Assembly: GCF_016909575.1 (NCBI RefSeq)
Contig: NZ_JAFBGA010000001.1
Coordinates: 62,001-126,000 of the forward strand
DNA length: 64,000 nt
Source of the DNA: Streptomyces sp. HB132
GTDB taxonomy: Bacteria; Actinomycetota; Actinomycetes; Streptomycetales; Streptomycetaceae
Reading direction: 5' to 3'
Shown here: piece after piece, positions 24,064 to 32,194 of the stretch
Position numbering within the stretch: the first letter of the stretch is position 1
How the letters are laid out: each line of letters starts with the position of its first letter
Translations under genes and position numbers: made by a program
Notes under the pieces: generated by a model
Told to the model about the DNA's origin: nothing
Database searches by the model: none
The model's input: only the letters and a program-made list of their open reading frames with translations

Positions 24064-25413
24064 GTGAGCCAGTACGTCTCCCGGCTCGGCAGCAGTCTTG
24101 CGGCGCCCCGCATCCGCTTCCCGGGCGGCTTCGCCGGGCACCGCAAGCCACGCCGCGTCGCGATGCTCTCCGTGCACACCTCTCCCCTGCACCAGCCGGG
24201 CACCGGCGACGCCGGCGGCATGAACGTCTACATCGTGGAGCTGGCCCGGCGCCTCGCCGCGATCGGTGTCGAGGTCGAGATATTCACCCGGGCCACCACC
24301 GGCGGGCTGCCCCCGACGGTCGACATGGCGCCCGGGGTCCTGGTCCGGCACGTCGACGCGGGGCCGTACGAAGGCCTCGCCAAGGAGGAGCTGCCCGCGC
24401 AGCTCTGCGCCTTCACCCACGGCGTGATGCAGGCCTGGGCCGGGCAGCGCCCCGGCTACTACGACCTTGTCCACTCCCACTACTGGCTCTCCGGGCAGGT
24501 CGGCTGGCTCGCCGCCCAGCGCTGGGGCGTGCCCCTCGTCCACGCCATGCACACCATGGCGAAGGTCAAGAACGCCGCGCTCGCCGAGGGCGACGCCCCC
24601 GAGCCCGCCGCTCGTGTCATCGGCGAGACCCAGATCGTGAACGCCTCCGACCGGCTCATCGCGAACACGGCCGGTGAGGCGGACGAACTCATCCGCTTCT
24701 ACGACGCCGACCCGGCGGCGGTCGCCGTCGTGCACCCCGGGGTCAATCTGGACCGGTTCCGCCCCGGCGACGGCCGCGCGGCGGCCCGCGCCCGTCTGGG
24801 GCTGCCCCAGGACGCACTGATCCCGTTGTTCGCGGGCCGCATCCAGCCGCTCAAGGCCCCGGACGTGCTGCTGCGCGCCGTCGCCGTGCTCCTGGACCGC
24901 GACCCCTCGTTGCGCTCGCGCATCGTCGTACCGGTCGTCGGAGGGCCGAGCGGCAGTGGACTGGCCAAGCCGGAGGGCCTGCAGAAGCTGGCCGCGCGCC
25001 TGGGGATCGCCGACGTCGTGCGGTTCCACCCCCCGGTCGGCCAGGACCAGCTCGCGGACTGGTTCCGGGCGGCGTCCGTGCTGGTCATGCCCTCGTACAG
25101 CGAGTCCTTCGGGCTCGTCGCCATCGAGGCCCAGGCCGCCGGCACACCCGTCGTCGCGGCGGCGGTGGGCGGACTTCCCGTCGCGGTGCGGGACGGCGTC
25201 AGCGGCTTCCTGATCCCCGGCCACGATCCGGAGGCGTACGCACAGGCGCTCGGCCGGTTCGCGGACAGCGCCGAGCTGGCGGGCCGGATGGGCGAGGCCG
25301 CGGCCTCGCACGCCCAGTCGTTCGGCTGGGACACGGCCGCGGCGGCCACCGCCGACGTGTACACGGCGGCCATGCACGACCACCGGCGCCGCGCCCGTTC
25401 GCACCACGGCTGA
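24064..25413 (+). CDS. mshA: D-inositol-3-phosphate glycosyltransferase (mycothiol biosynthesis)
   Basis: This 449-residue GT4-family enzyme carries the MshA hallmarks [46 protein letters not shown] and the E-x7-E motif [12 protein letters not shown]. MshA joins GlcNAc from UDP-GlcNAc to inositol-3-phosphate, the first step of mycothiol synthesis. The GTG at 24064 follows AGGAGGAG; a longer in-frame start at 23971 lacks support. The order mshA, ybjN-like, gpmA matches mycobacteria, apart from the inserted genes and the mobile element. Confidence 0.93.
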   Translation: MSQYVSRLGSSLAAPRIRFPGGFAGHRKPRRVAMLSVHTSPLHQPGTGDAGGMNVYIVELARRLAAIGVEVEIFTRATTGGLPPTVDMAPGVLVRHVDAGPYEGLAKEELPAQLCAFTHGVMQAWAGQRPGYYDLVHSHYWLSGQVGWLAAQRWGVPLVHAMHTMAKVKNAALAEGDAPEPAARVIGETQIVNASDRLIANTAGEADELIRFYDADPAAVAVVHPGVNLDRFRPGDGRAAARARLGLPQDALIPLFAGRIQPLKAPDVLLRAVAVLLDRDPSLRSRIVVPVVGGPSGSGLAKPEGLQKLAARLGIADVVRFHPPVGQDQLADWFRAASVLVMPSYSESFGLVAIEAQAAGTPVVAAAVGGLPVAVRDGVSGFLIPGHDPEAYAQALGRFADSAELAGRMGEAAASHAQSFGWDTAAAATADVYTAAMHDHRRRARSHHG

Positions 25414-25444
25414 GCACCGGGGCGCGTTGTCGTACGCTCGCAGC

Positions 25445-25951
25445 ATGGCTGACGTATCCGACGAGGCAGCAGCGGCGCAGGTCATCGAGACGACGCTGAA
25501 CGACGCGGAGCTCGAATGGGAGAGCCCCGAGCCCGGCACCTACGTCGTGAAGCTGCCCGGTACGCGCAAGCTGTCCACGACCTGTTCGCTGCGTGTCGGG
25601 CAGCACTCCCTTTCCCTGAACGCGTTCGTCATCCGGCATCCGGACGAGAACGACGCGGCGGTGCACCGCTGGCTCCTGGAGCACAACCTGCGCCTCTTCG
25701 GCGTGAGTTACGCCATCGACCAGCTCGGCGACGTCTATCTCGTCGGCAGGCTCCCGCTGTCGGTCGTCACGCCCGAGGAGCTCGACCGGCTGCTGGGCGC
25801 GGTTCTGGAGGCGGCGGACGGGGCGTTCAACCCGCTGCTCGAACTGGGCTTCGCGAGCGCGATCCGCAAGGAGTACGCCTGGCGGGTGGAGCGCGGCGAA
25901 TCGACCCGCAATCTGGACGCCTTCACGCATCTGACGCAGCGCCCGTCGTGA
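25445..25951 (+). CDS. YbjN-domain (type III secretion chaperone-like) protein
   Basis: The 168-residue protein has the YbjN/CesT-like alpha-beta fold: VIETTLNDAELEWESPEPGT, VVKLPGTRKLSTTC, then VRDxxGDVYLVGRLP-like and late helical segments. Its homologue Rv0487 lies between mshA and gpm1 in M. tuberculosis. Function is unknown; YbjN domains often act as protein-binding chaperones. The ATG at 25445 follows TACGCT (25433-25438) by 6 nt, indicating a leaderless transcript separate from mshA. Confidence 0.8.
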   Translation: MADVSDEAAAAQVIETTLNDAELEWESPEPGTYVVKLPGTRKLSTTCSLRVGQHSLSLNAFVIRHPDENDAAVHRWLLEHNLRLFGVSYAIDQLGDVYLVGRLPLSVVTPEELDRLLGAVLEAADGAFNPLLELGFASAIRKEYAWRVERGESTRNLDAFTHLTQRPS

Positions 25952-25987
25952 GCGGGCGGCCGTCCCGACAGCGCCGCGCGCAGTCGG

Positions 25988-26260
25988 CTACAGCCCTTCG
26001 AGCGCCGCGACGAGCCGCGGCGCCACCGCCTCCCACGTTTCCGCCGCGGCCTTGTAGAAGGTGACCTCGTTGACGAGCAGGTGCCGTTCGTAGCTCAGGC
26101 CGGTGCTGTGTGCCGGAGGGATCTTGACCACCCAGCCCGTGCCGTCCTCGAACGTCACACGGGTGACGGCGTTGTACGTGCCCCCGGAGAGGGGCGCGAG
26201 GGACGCAGGCTGCTGGACACCGACGTCTTGCAGTACGGCTGTTGTCGCGTCGACGGACAC
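25988..26260 (-). pseudogene. Aminoglycoside phosphotransferase-like fragment
   Basis: The 90-residue product resembles only the N-lobe of an APH/choline-kinase-like phosphotransferase: LSGGTYNAVTRVTFEDGTGW, then VVKIPPAHSTGLSYERHLLV and NEVTFYKAAAE. The frame stops right after this, and no C-lobe with the HGD and DxD motifs follows on either strand. Full proteins are ~280-300 residues. A decayed gene is the simplest reading; a functional short protein is less likely. Confidence 0.55.
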
Positions 26261-26364
26261 GGCGGGGCCCCCGAGGCTCGACTGCGGGGACGACCGCCAC
26301 ACAGGGGCTTCACAGAGTGATCACAGCGGAGTCACGATCACATCCCGTGACCGTCGGGGCGATC

Positions 26365-26382
26365 ATCGGACAGGTGTCCGAT
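26365..26382. promoter_or_regulatory. Palindrome ATCGGACA-GG-TGTCCGAT
   Basis: A perfect 8-2-8 inverted repeat lies 97 bp upstream of the lipoprotein gene and may bind a dimeric regulator. A second inverted repeat, GTCACG/CGTGAC, lies just upstream (about 26332-26352). Confidence 0.5.
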
Positions 26383-26478
26383 CGTAGAGTGTGCGCATCG
26401 CGAGAGCCCTCCCGCTCCGTCACGCATCACTCGACGGGGAGAGGCTGTTGCTCCTTCGGACGGAGAGTTGAACGAACC

Positions 26479-27258
26479 ATGCGCGCCACCCTCGCACGCC
26501 GCACCGCACTCGCCACCGCCGTGGCTTCCCTGACCCTGCTCGCCACCGCCTGCGGCGGCTCCGACTCGGACGCCAAGGGCGCCGACACTGCCTCGGCGGG
26601 GAAGGACGACTCCTCCTCCAAGCCCGCCGCGGTCAAGGCGCTGACATCGGCCGAGCTGGAGAAGGTGTCGCTGGAGCAGGGCGACGTAGCGGGCTACAAG
26701 GTCTCGAAGACCGGCCCCGAGGACATCGCGCAGCCCGGAGACGTCACCGTCGACAAGAAGGAGTGCGAGCCCATCGGCTTCGCCTTCTACGGGGTGAAGC
26801 GGGGGGACCCGGTCGGGAACGCCGGGCGCAAGGTCGTCCAGGAGCCCAAGAAGGACGAGTCGGCCGACCCCGAGGACCTGCTCGCGGGCATGCTCGACGT
26901 GACGTCGTCGCTGGTCACGCTTGCCTCCTACGACGGTGACGGCGCGGCGAAGAACTTCGCCGAGCTCCGCGCCTCCGCTGCCGAGTGCGCGAGCGGTGGG
27001 TTCACCATGGACATGAAGGGCTCGAAGCAGAAGATCACGAAGCTGACCGAGGAGAAGGTGACCGGCGGCGAGGAGGCACTCGCGTGGCGGGTGCAGATGG
27101 GTGAGGGCGACGAGGCGGCCCCCTTCAAGCTCGTGAGCGTGCGTCAGGGCGGCACGATCGCCACGTTCTTCACCCTCAACCTCGGCAAGACGGGTGCGGA
27201 CGCCGACTTCGAGCGGCCGACCGCGGTGATCGACGCCCAGGTCGAGAAGCTCGGCTGA
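26479..27258 (+). CDS. Putative lipoprotein
   Basis: This 259-residue protein has a lipoprotein signal peptide (RRTALATAVASLTLLATAC, lipobox LATAC) and a Ser/Asp/Lys linker. A mature domain of ~200 residues follows, with VSLEQGDVAGYKVSKTGPED and an ECASGGF motif. Two to three mature cysteines could form disulfides. I do not recognise a family beyond Streptomyces lipoproteins of unknown function. The ATG at 26479 is the only start giving a proper signal peptide. Palindromes upstream suggest specific regulation. Confidence 0.7.
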   Translation: MRATLARRTALATAVASLTLLATACGGSDSDAKGADTASAGKDDSSSKPAAVKALTSAELEKVSLEQGDVAGYKVSKTGPEDIAQPGDVTVDKKECEPIGFAFYGVKRGDPVGNAGRKVVQEPKKDESADPEDLLAGMLDVTSSLVTLASYDGDGAAKNFAELRASAAECASGGFTMDMKGSKQKITKLTEEKVTGGEEALAWRVQMGEGDEAAPFKLVSVRQGGTIATFFTLNLGKTGADADFERPTAVIDAQVEKLG

Positions 27259-27279
27259 GACACCCGTCGCCTCTCCGGG

Positions 27280-27522
27280 TCACGGCAGCGGTACGAGCCT
27301 GACCACGGTGACCGTCAGCACGGACCCGGAGACGTAGTAGAGGACGATGGCGGCGGACACCGTCGCCTCGCGCCGGTCGCGTTCGCGCTTCACGGCGGTC
27401 GATGCGTGTCCGTAGGGGTCCAGGGCCAGGGTGCGCGCCATCTCGTCCCGGAACGAGTCGCCGTCGCGCATCTTGGCCAGGCTGTCGTCGGCGGGCGGTG
27501 CGAAGGAGATACGGAAGCTCAA
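27280..27522 (-). CDS. RelE/ParE-like toxin candidate
   Basis: The 80-residue basic protein (SFRISFAPPADDSLAKMRDG, then LDPYGHASTAVKRERDRREA and LYYVSGSVLTVTVVRLVPLP) has the length and beta-rich C-terminus of RelE/ParE toxins, which cut ribosome-bound mRNA or inhibit gyrase. It starts at a TTG whose last bases form the stop of the upstream gene (TTGA overlap), the usual coupling of antitoxin and toxin. The family call is moderate because catalytic residues vary. Confidence 0.5.
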   Translation of the reverse strand: MSFRISFAPPADDSLAKMRDGDSFRDEMARTLALDPYGHASTAVKRERDRREATVSAAIVLYYVSGSVLTVTVVRLVPLP

Positions 27523-27767
27523 GCGACGTTCCGCCTCTCGGCCTCGTCCTGCGCCAGCCGGTCCAGGATCTGCTCGGCCTCGGGATCGGGTACCGCCTCG
27601 AGCATCCAGTGCCGCATCACGGCCTGGATCTCGTGCACACCGGCCTCGTTGATCGCGTGGTCGAACTCCTCGCGTCTCTCCTCGGGCAGCGCGGCACGGA
27701 TCGCCGGAATGCTGTTGGGCACCTCGACCTCGGTGCCGCCGACGAAGGTCTTCAGAGACTCGCCCAT
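27519..27767 (-). CDS. Antitoxin-like partner of the RelE-like protein
   Basis: The 82-residue acidic, helical protein (MGESLKTFVGGTEVEVPNSI, then PAIRAALPEERREEFDHAIN) precedes the toxin candidate and overlaps it by 4 nt. Its size, charge and order fit a type II antitoxin, but I see no clear DNA-binding motif. The ATG at 27767 is preceded by a purine-rich sequence (GGGGAGAG). Confidence 0.5.
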   Translation of the reverse strand: MGESLKTFVGGTEVEVPNSIPAIRAALPEERREEFDHAINEAGVHEIQAVMRHWMLEAVPDPEAEQILDRLAQDEAERRNVA

Positions 27768-28230
27768 GACCGCTCTCCCCGATCTCCTTGCTTCCCGAGC
27801 CCGTCCGCCCGCCCCGCCGGGGCTGTGCACCCCGGGTAACGGGCGGGTGTGAAGGCCACGTTAGCCGGTGGCCCGATCCGGCCGGGTGCCCCTCCGAGCG
27901 GTGATCCGGGCGAGGTACGGACGGAAACGCGCGCCCCGCCCCGGCAGCGGAGTGCTGGGGCTCGCCCAACAGGCGCTTGATGGGACGTCGTTGGAGACGC
28001 AGGCGGCCGACGCCGTCGCTGCGGCCACTCGGTCCGTCGAACAGAGCGCCTCAACAGTGCTGTTGTCCGTACGCCAGCACAGTCCGCCGCCCGATCCTCG
28101 GCGGGGTGGGAGTATCCGTTGAGCTGTTGGAGAGAGTCGGCACGGAGGTCCGTACATGCCCGGTGCGCCGTAGATTCGTTTCCAGGGGACGGTGAGACAT
28201 CCCCTCGGCCACTTCCCGGGGGTCTTCGTC

Positions 28231-28563
28231 ATGGCCAACGAACTGGCGCGCCAGGGCAGGCTGTCCGAGGACCAGTACCGCTTCTGGCGCACGGACAACG
28301 ACTGGTACGACACCAACTACACCAACCCGGCCCACGTCGACCCCGCAGTCTACGACCGTGAGCTCCACCCCGGCGCCGTGGCCTGGTTCAAGTCCTCCGC
28401 ACACGATCTCGTCGAGCGGGTGGACGGGTATCGGGAGCTGCTCGCCGCACACGGCGTCGACTGCCAACGGCTGGAATCGGCGAGTCCCGGGCGGGTCATC
28501 TACGAGGACGAACACCAGGTCGTCGTCATGCCGCACGAGGAGCCGGGCGGGCGTACGCCCTGA
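28231..28563 (+). CDS. Hypothetical protein
   Basis: The 110-residue acidic protein begins MANELARQGRLSEDQYRFWR and is rich in aromatic residues (DNDWYDTNYTNPAHVDP). No known family is recognised. The ATG at 28231 is preceded by GGGGG at suitable distance; a GTG-type extension to 28192 is possible. It is the last chromosomal gene before the mobile element. Confidence 0.5.
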   Translation: MANELARQGRLSEDQYRFWRTDNDWYDTNYTNPAHVDPAVYDRELHPGAVAWFKSSAHDLVERVDGYRELLAAHGVDCQRLESASPGRVIYEDEHQVVVMPHEEPGGRTP

Positions 28564-28711
28564 GGAGAAGGCCTGCCGGAGCCGACCAGGCAGCTTGACG
28601 CTGAAGGCGTGCGCGCACCTCGTGCCGTGCGGCTGTGCCCGAGTCCGGAAAGCACTCGGGCAGGCACTCCGGCCGCCGCAGAATCCACCACGGTGGGCCC
28701 AGCCCGCGAAA

Positions 28712-28749
28712 ATGCCCCCGCCCCGCGCCGTAAGCGCAGTCGGGGGCAT
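28712..28749 (-). terminator. Original gpmA terminator, stranded by the insertion
   Basis: ATGCCCCCG (28712-28720) pairs with CGGGGGCAT (28741-28749), with an inner GCGC/GCGC stem. On the minus strand it lies 11 nt past the old gpmA stop codon (28761-28763), which is now 18.8 kb from the rest of the gene. Confidence 0.65.
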
Positions 28750-28764
28750 GATCGTGAAGGCTAT

Positions 28765-28784
28765 TTCTTCTTGCCCTGGGTCTT
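28765..28784. repeat. attL core
   Basis: TTCTTCTTGCCCTGG at 28765-28779 is identical to 47521-47535. After one mismatch the identity continues for TCTT (28781-28784). Together with the bases to its left it encodes, on the minus strand, the last codons and TAG stop of the pre-insertion gpmA. Confidence 0.85.
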
Positions 28785-28886
28785 GCGGTAGATGTCGACG
28801 ACCAGGGTTTTCGCAGGTTGGGACGCTGATCGACTCGGCGTGAGCAGTCGCCATTGGTCGTCATCGGGTGCCCTTGAGCAACCTCG

Positions 28887-28907
28887 GACGGCCCAGAGAC
28901 GGCCCAG
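28887..28907. repeat. Left arm-type repeats
   Basis: Two copies of GACGGCCCAG 11 bp apart match, with one mismatch in 21 positions, the pair at 47435-47455 near the other end, in the same orientation. They lie 107 bp inside attL and are likely arm-binding sites of the integrase. Confidence 0.6.
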
Positions 28908-28937
28908 GAGCGGCCCGTCCTCCGCTCGCCGGGATCG

Positions 28938-29696
28938 TTACTGACGACCGATGGGGACCTCGTAAACGATCTCGCACAGCGCTGCGGGAAGCACGATGTC
29001 CGCCGTCTCCACCGGCCGCCCTGTGTCGCTGTAGTAGGTCCGCTCGATGTGCGTGACAAGAGCGGCTTTCTGAATACCCAGGAGCGACGCTTCCTCGGCG
29101 GTCGCCAACCGCGGCTCTGGCTGCTCCACGGCGTGGCTGACCGTGATGCCGATCTCGGCCATGCGGTTTACGACGCCTGCTCCCGCGTGTGGGCCTCCCT
29201 CGGGGAGGACGATGAGTGTGCCGGCGGTGAGGTCGTACGGCTCCCAGCTCGTCGACAACTGCACCGGCCTGCCGTCCGCCAGGAACTCGTACGTCGTGCG
29301 TACGCATAGCTCGCCCTCGTCGACCCCGAGCCGAGTCGCGATGTCTGCGGGGGCTGGCACCTTTGCATCCGTCCGGCTCTCCCAATCGCTTTGTCTGCCC
29401 ACGGCCGTCATGTCGGCCCGAAAGGGCGACCCGGTCGGTTGCTCGCGTGCCGACGATCGCACCACCCGCACGCGCGGTCGGGGCTCGGCAACGTAAGTAC
29501 CCGACCCGGCGCGGCCCTCCAGCACACCCTGGGAGATCAGCAACTCCTGTGCCCGGCGGACCACGTTCTCGCCTACGCCACACTCCTTGCCGATCTGGGC
29601 GCGGGAGGGCAGGCGGTCTCCCGGTTCCCACATGTGCTCCTTGACCCGCTGCCGGAGTTCATCGGCGACGCGGAGATAAGGCGGCTGCTCAGGCAT
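28938..29696 (-). CDS. GntR/HutC-family regulator 1
   Basis: The 252-residue protein has an N-terminal GntR winged helix (MPEQPPYLRVADELRQRVKE, then RAQIGKECGVGENVVRRAQE) and a C-terminal UTRA ligand domain. It is divergent from a six-gene operon across two CTAGT-ACTAG palindromes. The -10 box TAGATT (minus strand, 29703-29708) lies 6 nt before the ATG and overlaps the first palindrome. It probably represses itself and the divergent operon. Confidence 0.85.
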   Translation of the reverse strand: MPEQPPYLRVADELRQRVKEHMWEPGDRLPSRAQIGKECGVGENVVRRAQELLISQGVLEGRAGSGTYVAEPRPRVRVVRSSAREQPTGSPFRADMTAVGRQSDWESRTDAKVPAPADIATRLGVDEGELCVRTTYEFLADGRPVQLSTSWEPYDLTAGTLIVLPEGGPHAGAGVVNRMAEIGITVSHAVEQPEPRLATAEEASLLGIQKAALVTHIERTYYSDTGRPVETADIVLPAALCEIVYEVPIGRQ

Positions 29697-29705
29697 ATGG
29701 AAAAT

Positions 29706-29736
29706 CTAGTCCACTAGCTCTAATCTAGTTAACTAG
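29706..29736. promoter_or_regulatory. Paired GntR-type operators
   Basis: CTAGTCCACTAG (29706-29717) and the perfect palindrome CTAGTTAACTAG (29725-29736) are spaced 19 bp centre to centre in the divergent promoter region. The first overlaps the -10 box of the GntR gene at 28938-29696. Confidence 0.7.
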
Positions 29737-29757
29737 CTTCACTGAAAGTGATCGCTG

Positions 29758-30054
29758 GTGACGGAGGCCTGCCCTGTGCCCGCTTCGGGAGTGACCGCGG
29801 CGGCCATCGCCGCCCGGCTGTCCGCCCTCGGGCTGCCCACGCGAATGGAGGAACACCGCCGGCACACGTCGGTGGAAGCGGAGGTGCCTGAAGCGCTCTC
29901 CGCCGAGTCATGGCGGGAGGTCCTTGACGTGGTGGCTGAGGCCGATCGATTCGGGCTCCTCGCCACCAGCTTGAACGGGCGCACCTTATGGGCGGTCGTA
30001 CACAAAGCGGTCCCCACGACGGGCGATGTCGGGGGACCGAGCTATCAGAGATAG
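29758..30054 (+). CDS. AICE accessory hypothetical protein
   Basis: The 98-residue protein starts MTEACPVPASGVTAAAIAAR from a GTG and ends GDVGGPSYQR. It has a mixed alpha-beta composition and no recognised motif. Similar small proteins are common in the accessory operon of Streptomyces integrative elements. First gene of the rightward operon 29758-31847. Confidence 0.55.
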   Translation: MTEACPVPASGVTAAAIAARLSALGLPTRMEEHRRHTSVEAEVPEALSAESWREVLDVVAEADRFGLLATSLNGRTLWAVVHKAVPTTGDVGGPSYQR

Positions 30055-30066
30055 GAGCTGAACAGC

Positions 30067-30384
30067 GTGCTTAACCGTATCCGCCGCGCCTTTACCCTCA
30101 CCAGGGCGCGGAACTCCTCAAGTGGCAGACACCGAAGGGTGTTAACGCCCTCCTGCCCTCCAGCGTCCCCTGCCGCCTCCCATGAATCCGTTGGCGTGCC
30201 GACTCTTTTCCTGGGCCGGGCAGTCTCTGGTGCGGCGACCCACCGAAACCCGCTCTCGGGGGAGGACGTCGCACTAGTCCGCCCGTACGTGCTGGCGTCA
30301 GAAAGACGTGTTCGCGCACGTGCGATGGTCATCGCTCCTCACCTGCCATCGGTTGCCTGGTCGTTCCTAGCTGGGGGCCACTGA
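30067..30384 (+). CDS. AICE accessory hypothetical protein
   Basis: The 105-residue basic protein (MLNRIRRAFTLTRARNSSSG ...) contains a NPLSGEDVALVRPYVLASER segment that I associate with small proteins of Streptomyces integrative elements. Function is unknown. It begins 12 bp after the previous gene and overlaps the next by 1 nt (TGATG). Confidence 0.6.
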   Translation: MLNRIRRAFTLTRARNSSSGRHRRVLTPSCPPASPAASHESVGVPTLFLGRAVSGAATHRNPLSGEDVALVRPYVLASERRVRARAMVIAPHLPSVAWSFLAGGH

Positions 30385-30587
30385 TGCCGGCTCATCGGCA
30401 ACTGCACATCTCGGAAGCCTCGGCCGTCCCCTACCGCTCGACCGCTTGCAGAATCGGGACACACTCCTCCTGCACGGAATCTTCCCCGGTCCCGATACCA
30501 GCTGACCTCCCGGTGATCCGCGAAGCGTGTGACTGCCCGTGCCACTCATCTGCCGACCCGTCCCTGCCCACGGAGGTGACGCAGTGA
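30384..30587 (+). CDS. Small Cys/His-containing AICE protein
   Basis: The 67-residue protein has five cysteines, with a C-terminal CDCPCH cluster that could bind a metal. The ATG overlaps the previous stop (TGATG), and its own stop overlaps the next start (GTGA). Unknown function; coupling on both sides supports it as a real gene. Confidence 0.5.
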   Translation: MPAHRQLHISEASAVPYRSTACRIGTHSSCTESSPVPIPADLPVIREACDCPCHSSADPSLPTEVTQ

Positions 30588-30808
30588 GCGCCTGGATCCC
30601 CGGCGGCGCGCTGGCTTCTAGCGTTGAGATCACCGCGGCCACCGTGCAACGCGGCGACGTCATCCAACTCGGCGGCCATGCCTGCCGGGTGGTAGACCTC
30701 TTCCAGCTTCCTCAGGGAGCGAAGCAATTGGTCTTCGAGTCGGGCGAGCTGCTGACCATGCACGCGCGTACCCGGTTCGTTGCCGTGCGCATGCCGAGAC
30801 GGCGGTGA
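30584..30808 (+). CDS. AICE accessory hypothetical protein
   Basis: The 74-residue protein (VSAWIPGGALASSVEITAAT, then VQRGDVIQLGGHACRVVDLF) appears to be a small beta-rich domain. The GTG at 30584 overlaps the upstream stop; the next gene starts inside its stop (GTGA). A longer start at 30539 is less likely because of this coupling. Confidence 0.6.
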   Translation: MSAWIPGGALASSVEITAATVQRGDVIQLGGHACRVVDLFQLPQGAKQLVFESGELLTMHARTRFVAVRMPRRR

Positions 30809-31548
30809 CCGACTCGATGCGCTCACGTCACCACGATATTGCCGACGACCTCCGGCAGCAGATCACCACGAGCGGTCTTCAACCTGGCGAACGCCTTCCG
30901 TCCGAAGCGGACCTTGCCGAACGGTACAAGGTCAGCACGGTGACCTTGAGGAAAGCTCTCGCCGTACTCCAGGGTGAAGGCCTCGTTGCGAAGATGCACG
31001 GGAAAGGCAACTTCGTTAGTCGCCCTCACCGCAAGATCTTGTACGTCGGCGGCTGGGGCACCCTGGACCCGTGGGCCGCTGCTGAGCCGGCATTGCGCGT
31101 CACGGTCCGCAGCACCATCGTCCCGGCCCAAGCGCACCTCACGAAGCTGCTGAAGGTGCCCACGGGCAGCCCCATCGTGGAGACCACCTGCCTCAGCCAC
31201 GAAGGTGAGTCGCCGCACGGCTTGGCCCACATCTACACGCCGCGGGACCTGGTCCCGGCCGGAGTACTCGATGAGGAATCCACGTGCCGAAATGCCGTTA
31301 AGAGATTCGCAGTGCTCGGCCCGCCGCCGGCCGCTCTCCGAGAGACGGTGCGGGCTCGCCCCCCGACACCGGACGAAGCATCGGCCCTCCGGATCGGCCA
31401 CACGTCGGTTGTCCTCTCTATCACCCGCATTGCCACCGACCGCACCGGCCGAGTCGTCGAAGCCACGCTCCTGGCGTTTCCCGGAGACCGCGTGGACGCC
31501 GTCTTCACTACGCATCACGTGATCGATGAGAGGGAGACCCAAGGATGA
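30805..31548 (+). CDS. GntR/HutC-family regulator 2
   Basis: The 247-residue protein has a GntR winged helix (HHDIADDLRQQITTSGLQPG, then LPSEADLAERYKVSTVTLRK) and a UTRA-like C-terminal domain. It is coupled to its neighbours by GTGA and ATGA overlaps, so it is made with the accessory operon. One of three GntR regulators in the element; its target is unclear. Confidence 0.85.
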   Translation: MTDSMRSRHHDIADDLRQQITTSGLQPGERLPSEADLAERYKVSTVTLRKALAVLQGEGLVAKMHGKGNFVSRPHRKILYVGGWGTLDPWAAAEPALRVTVRSTIVPAQAHLTKLLKVPTGSPIVETTCLSHEGESPHGLAHIYTPRDLVPAGVLDEESTCRNAVKRFAVLGPPPAALRETVRARPPTPDEASALRIGHTSVVLSITRIATDRTGRVVEATLLAFPGDRVDAVFTTHHVIDERETQG

Positions 31549-31847
31549 CAATGCCAAACGAACTGCGGCTCCTCCCGTGGGCGGGGCAAGATGGCAGGCC
31601 CTGCTACCTGAGCACCAGCGACCGGGGCGGCTACGTGTCCCGGCTGGCGGACAACACCGAAGCGGTCCAACTTGACACGGCCGCCGAGCTGTTGCAAAAC
31701 GCCTCGGAATCTTTCACAGACTGGGACCTAGATCCCGACGAGATGCGGCGCCTGACGAAGGAACTGGCCGGGGCTCTGCGGGACGTCCTACGCGTCGCGA
31801 CAAGCCGCGGTCACCAAGTGACCGCGAGTGAATCGCACGGGGTCTGA
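31545..31847 (+). CDS. AICE accessory hypothetical protein
   Basis: The 100-residue acidic protein (MTMPNELRLLPWAGQDGRPC, then LSTSDRGGYVSRLADNTEAV) has no recognised domain. It is the last gene of the operon, overlapping GntR regulator 2 by 4 nt and followed by a strong terminator at 31892-31935. Confidence 0.6.
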   Translation: MTMPNELRLLPWAGQDGRPCYLSTSDRGGYVSRLADNTEAVQLDTAAELLQNASESFTDWDLDPDEMRRLTKELAGALRDVLRVATSRGHQVTASESHGV

Positions 31848-32194
31848 GGGATGTGACGCGAAACAGCTCCTTCTGAGGACAACCTCTTCCCACAGGGAGG
31901 GGATCCCAGGCACCCACCTGGGATCCCCTCCCTGTCGCGTGGCGGCCGGTCCACCACGCGTTTGCAGCGAGGAACTGCGGGCGACGTGGGATCCGTAGAG
32001 CCCTAGATCATGCGAAGCAACGCACACGACTCCGGAGGCCGATTGAGAATCCCGCTTCGCTGCTGGTCAAGGCCTCTGCGCTACGTAGGAGAGCTTGTTG
32101 GGTCCACACCTGGTCCACGGCCCACCGTCAGGCTCGCGAGTCCTAGGCGGCTTGTTCTGCCTGCTAAAGACGCGCCTCAATCCATCAATTTCCT
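31848..32194. other. Intergenic region between the accessory operon and the methylase/helicase cargo
   Basis: Apart from the terminator at 31892-31935 I see no gene. The base composition becomes visibly less GC-rich here, at the edge of the cargo module. Confidence 0.5.
31892..31935 (+). terminator. Strong hairpin terminator
   Basis: A perfect 19-bp stem (ACAGGGAGGGGATCCCAGG and its complement) closes a 6-nt loop, 44 nt past the stop at 31847. It would end the accessory operon and may also protect it from the convergent cargo genes. Confidence 0.8.

Larger units (their letters stand above)
28564..28937. other. Chromosome/element junction region
   Basis: This gap holds the stranded gpmA terminator and stop codon, the left attachment site and the left arm repeats, each listed separately. 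No further gene is seen. Confidence 0.6.

Noticed and set aside
27868..28122. 84-residue rightward frame
   Set aside because: No RBS, low-complexity Arg/Ser/Pro composition and no recognisable motif, so not supported as a gene.
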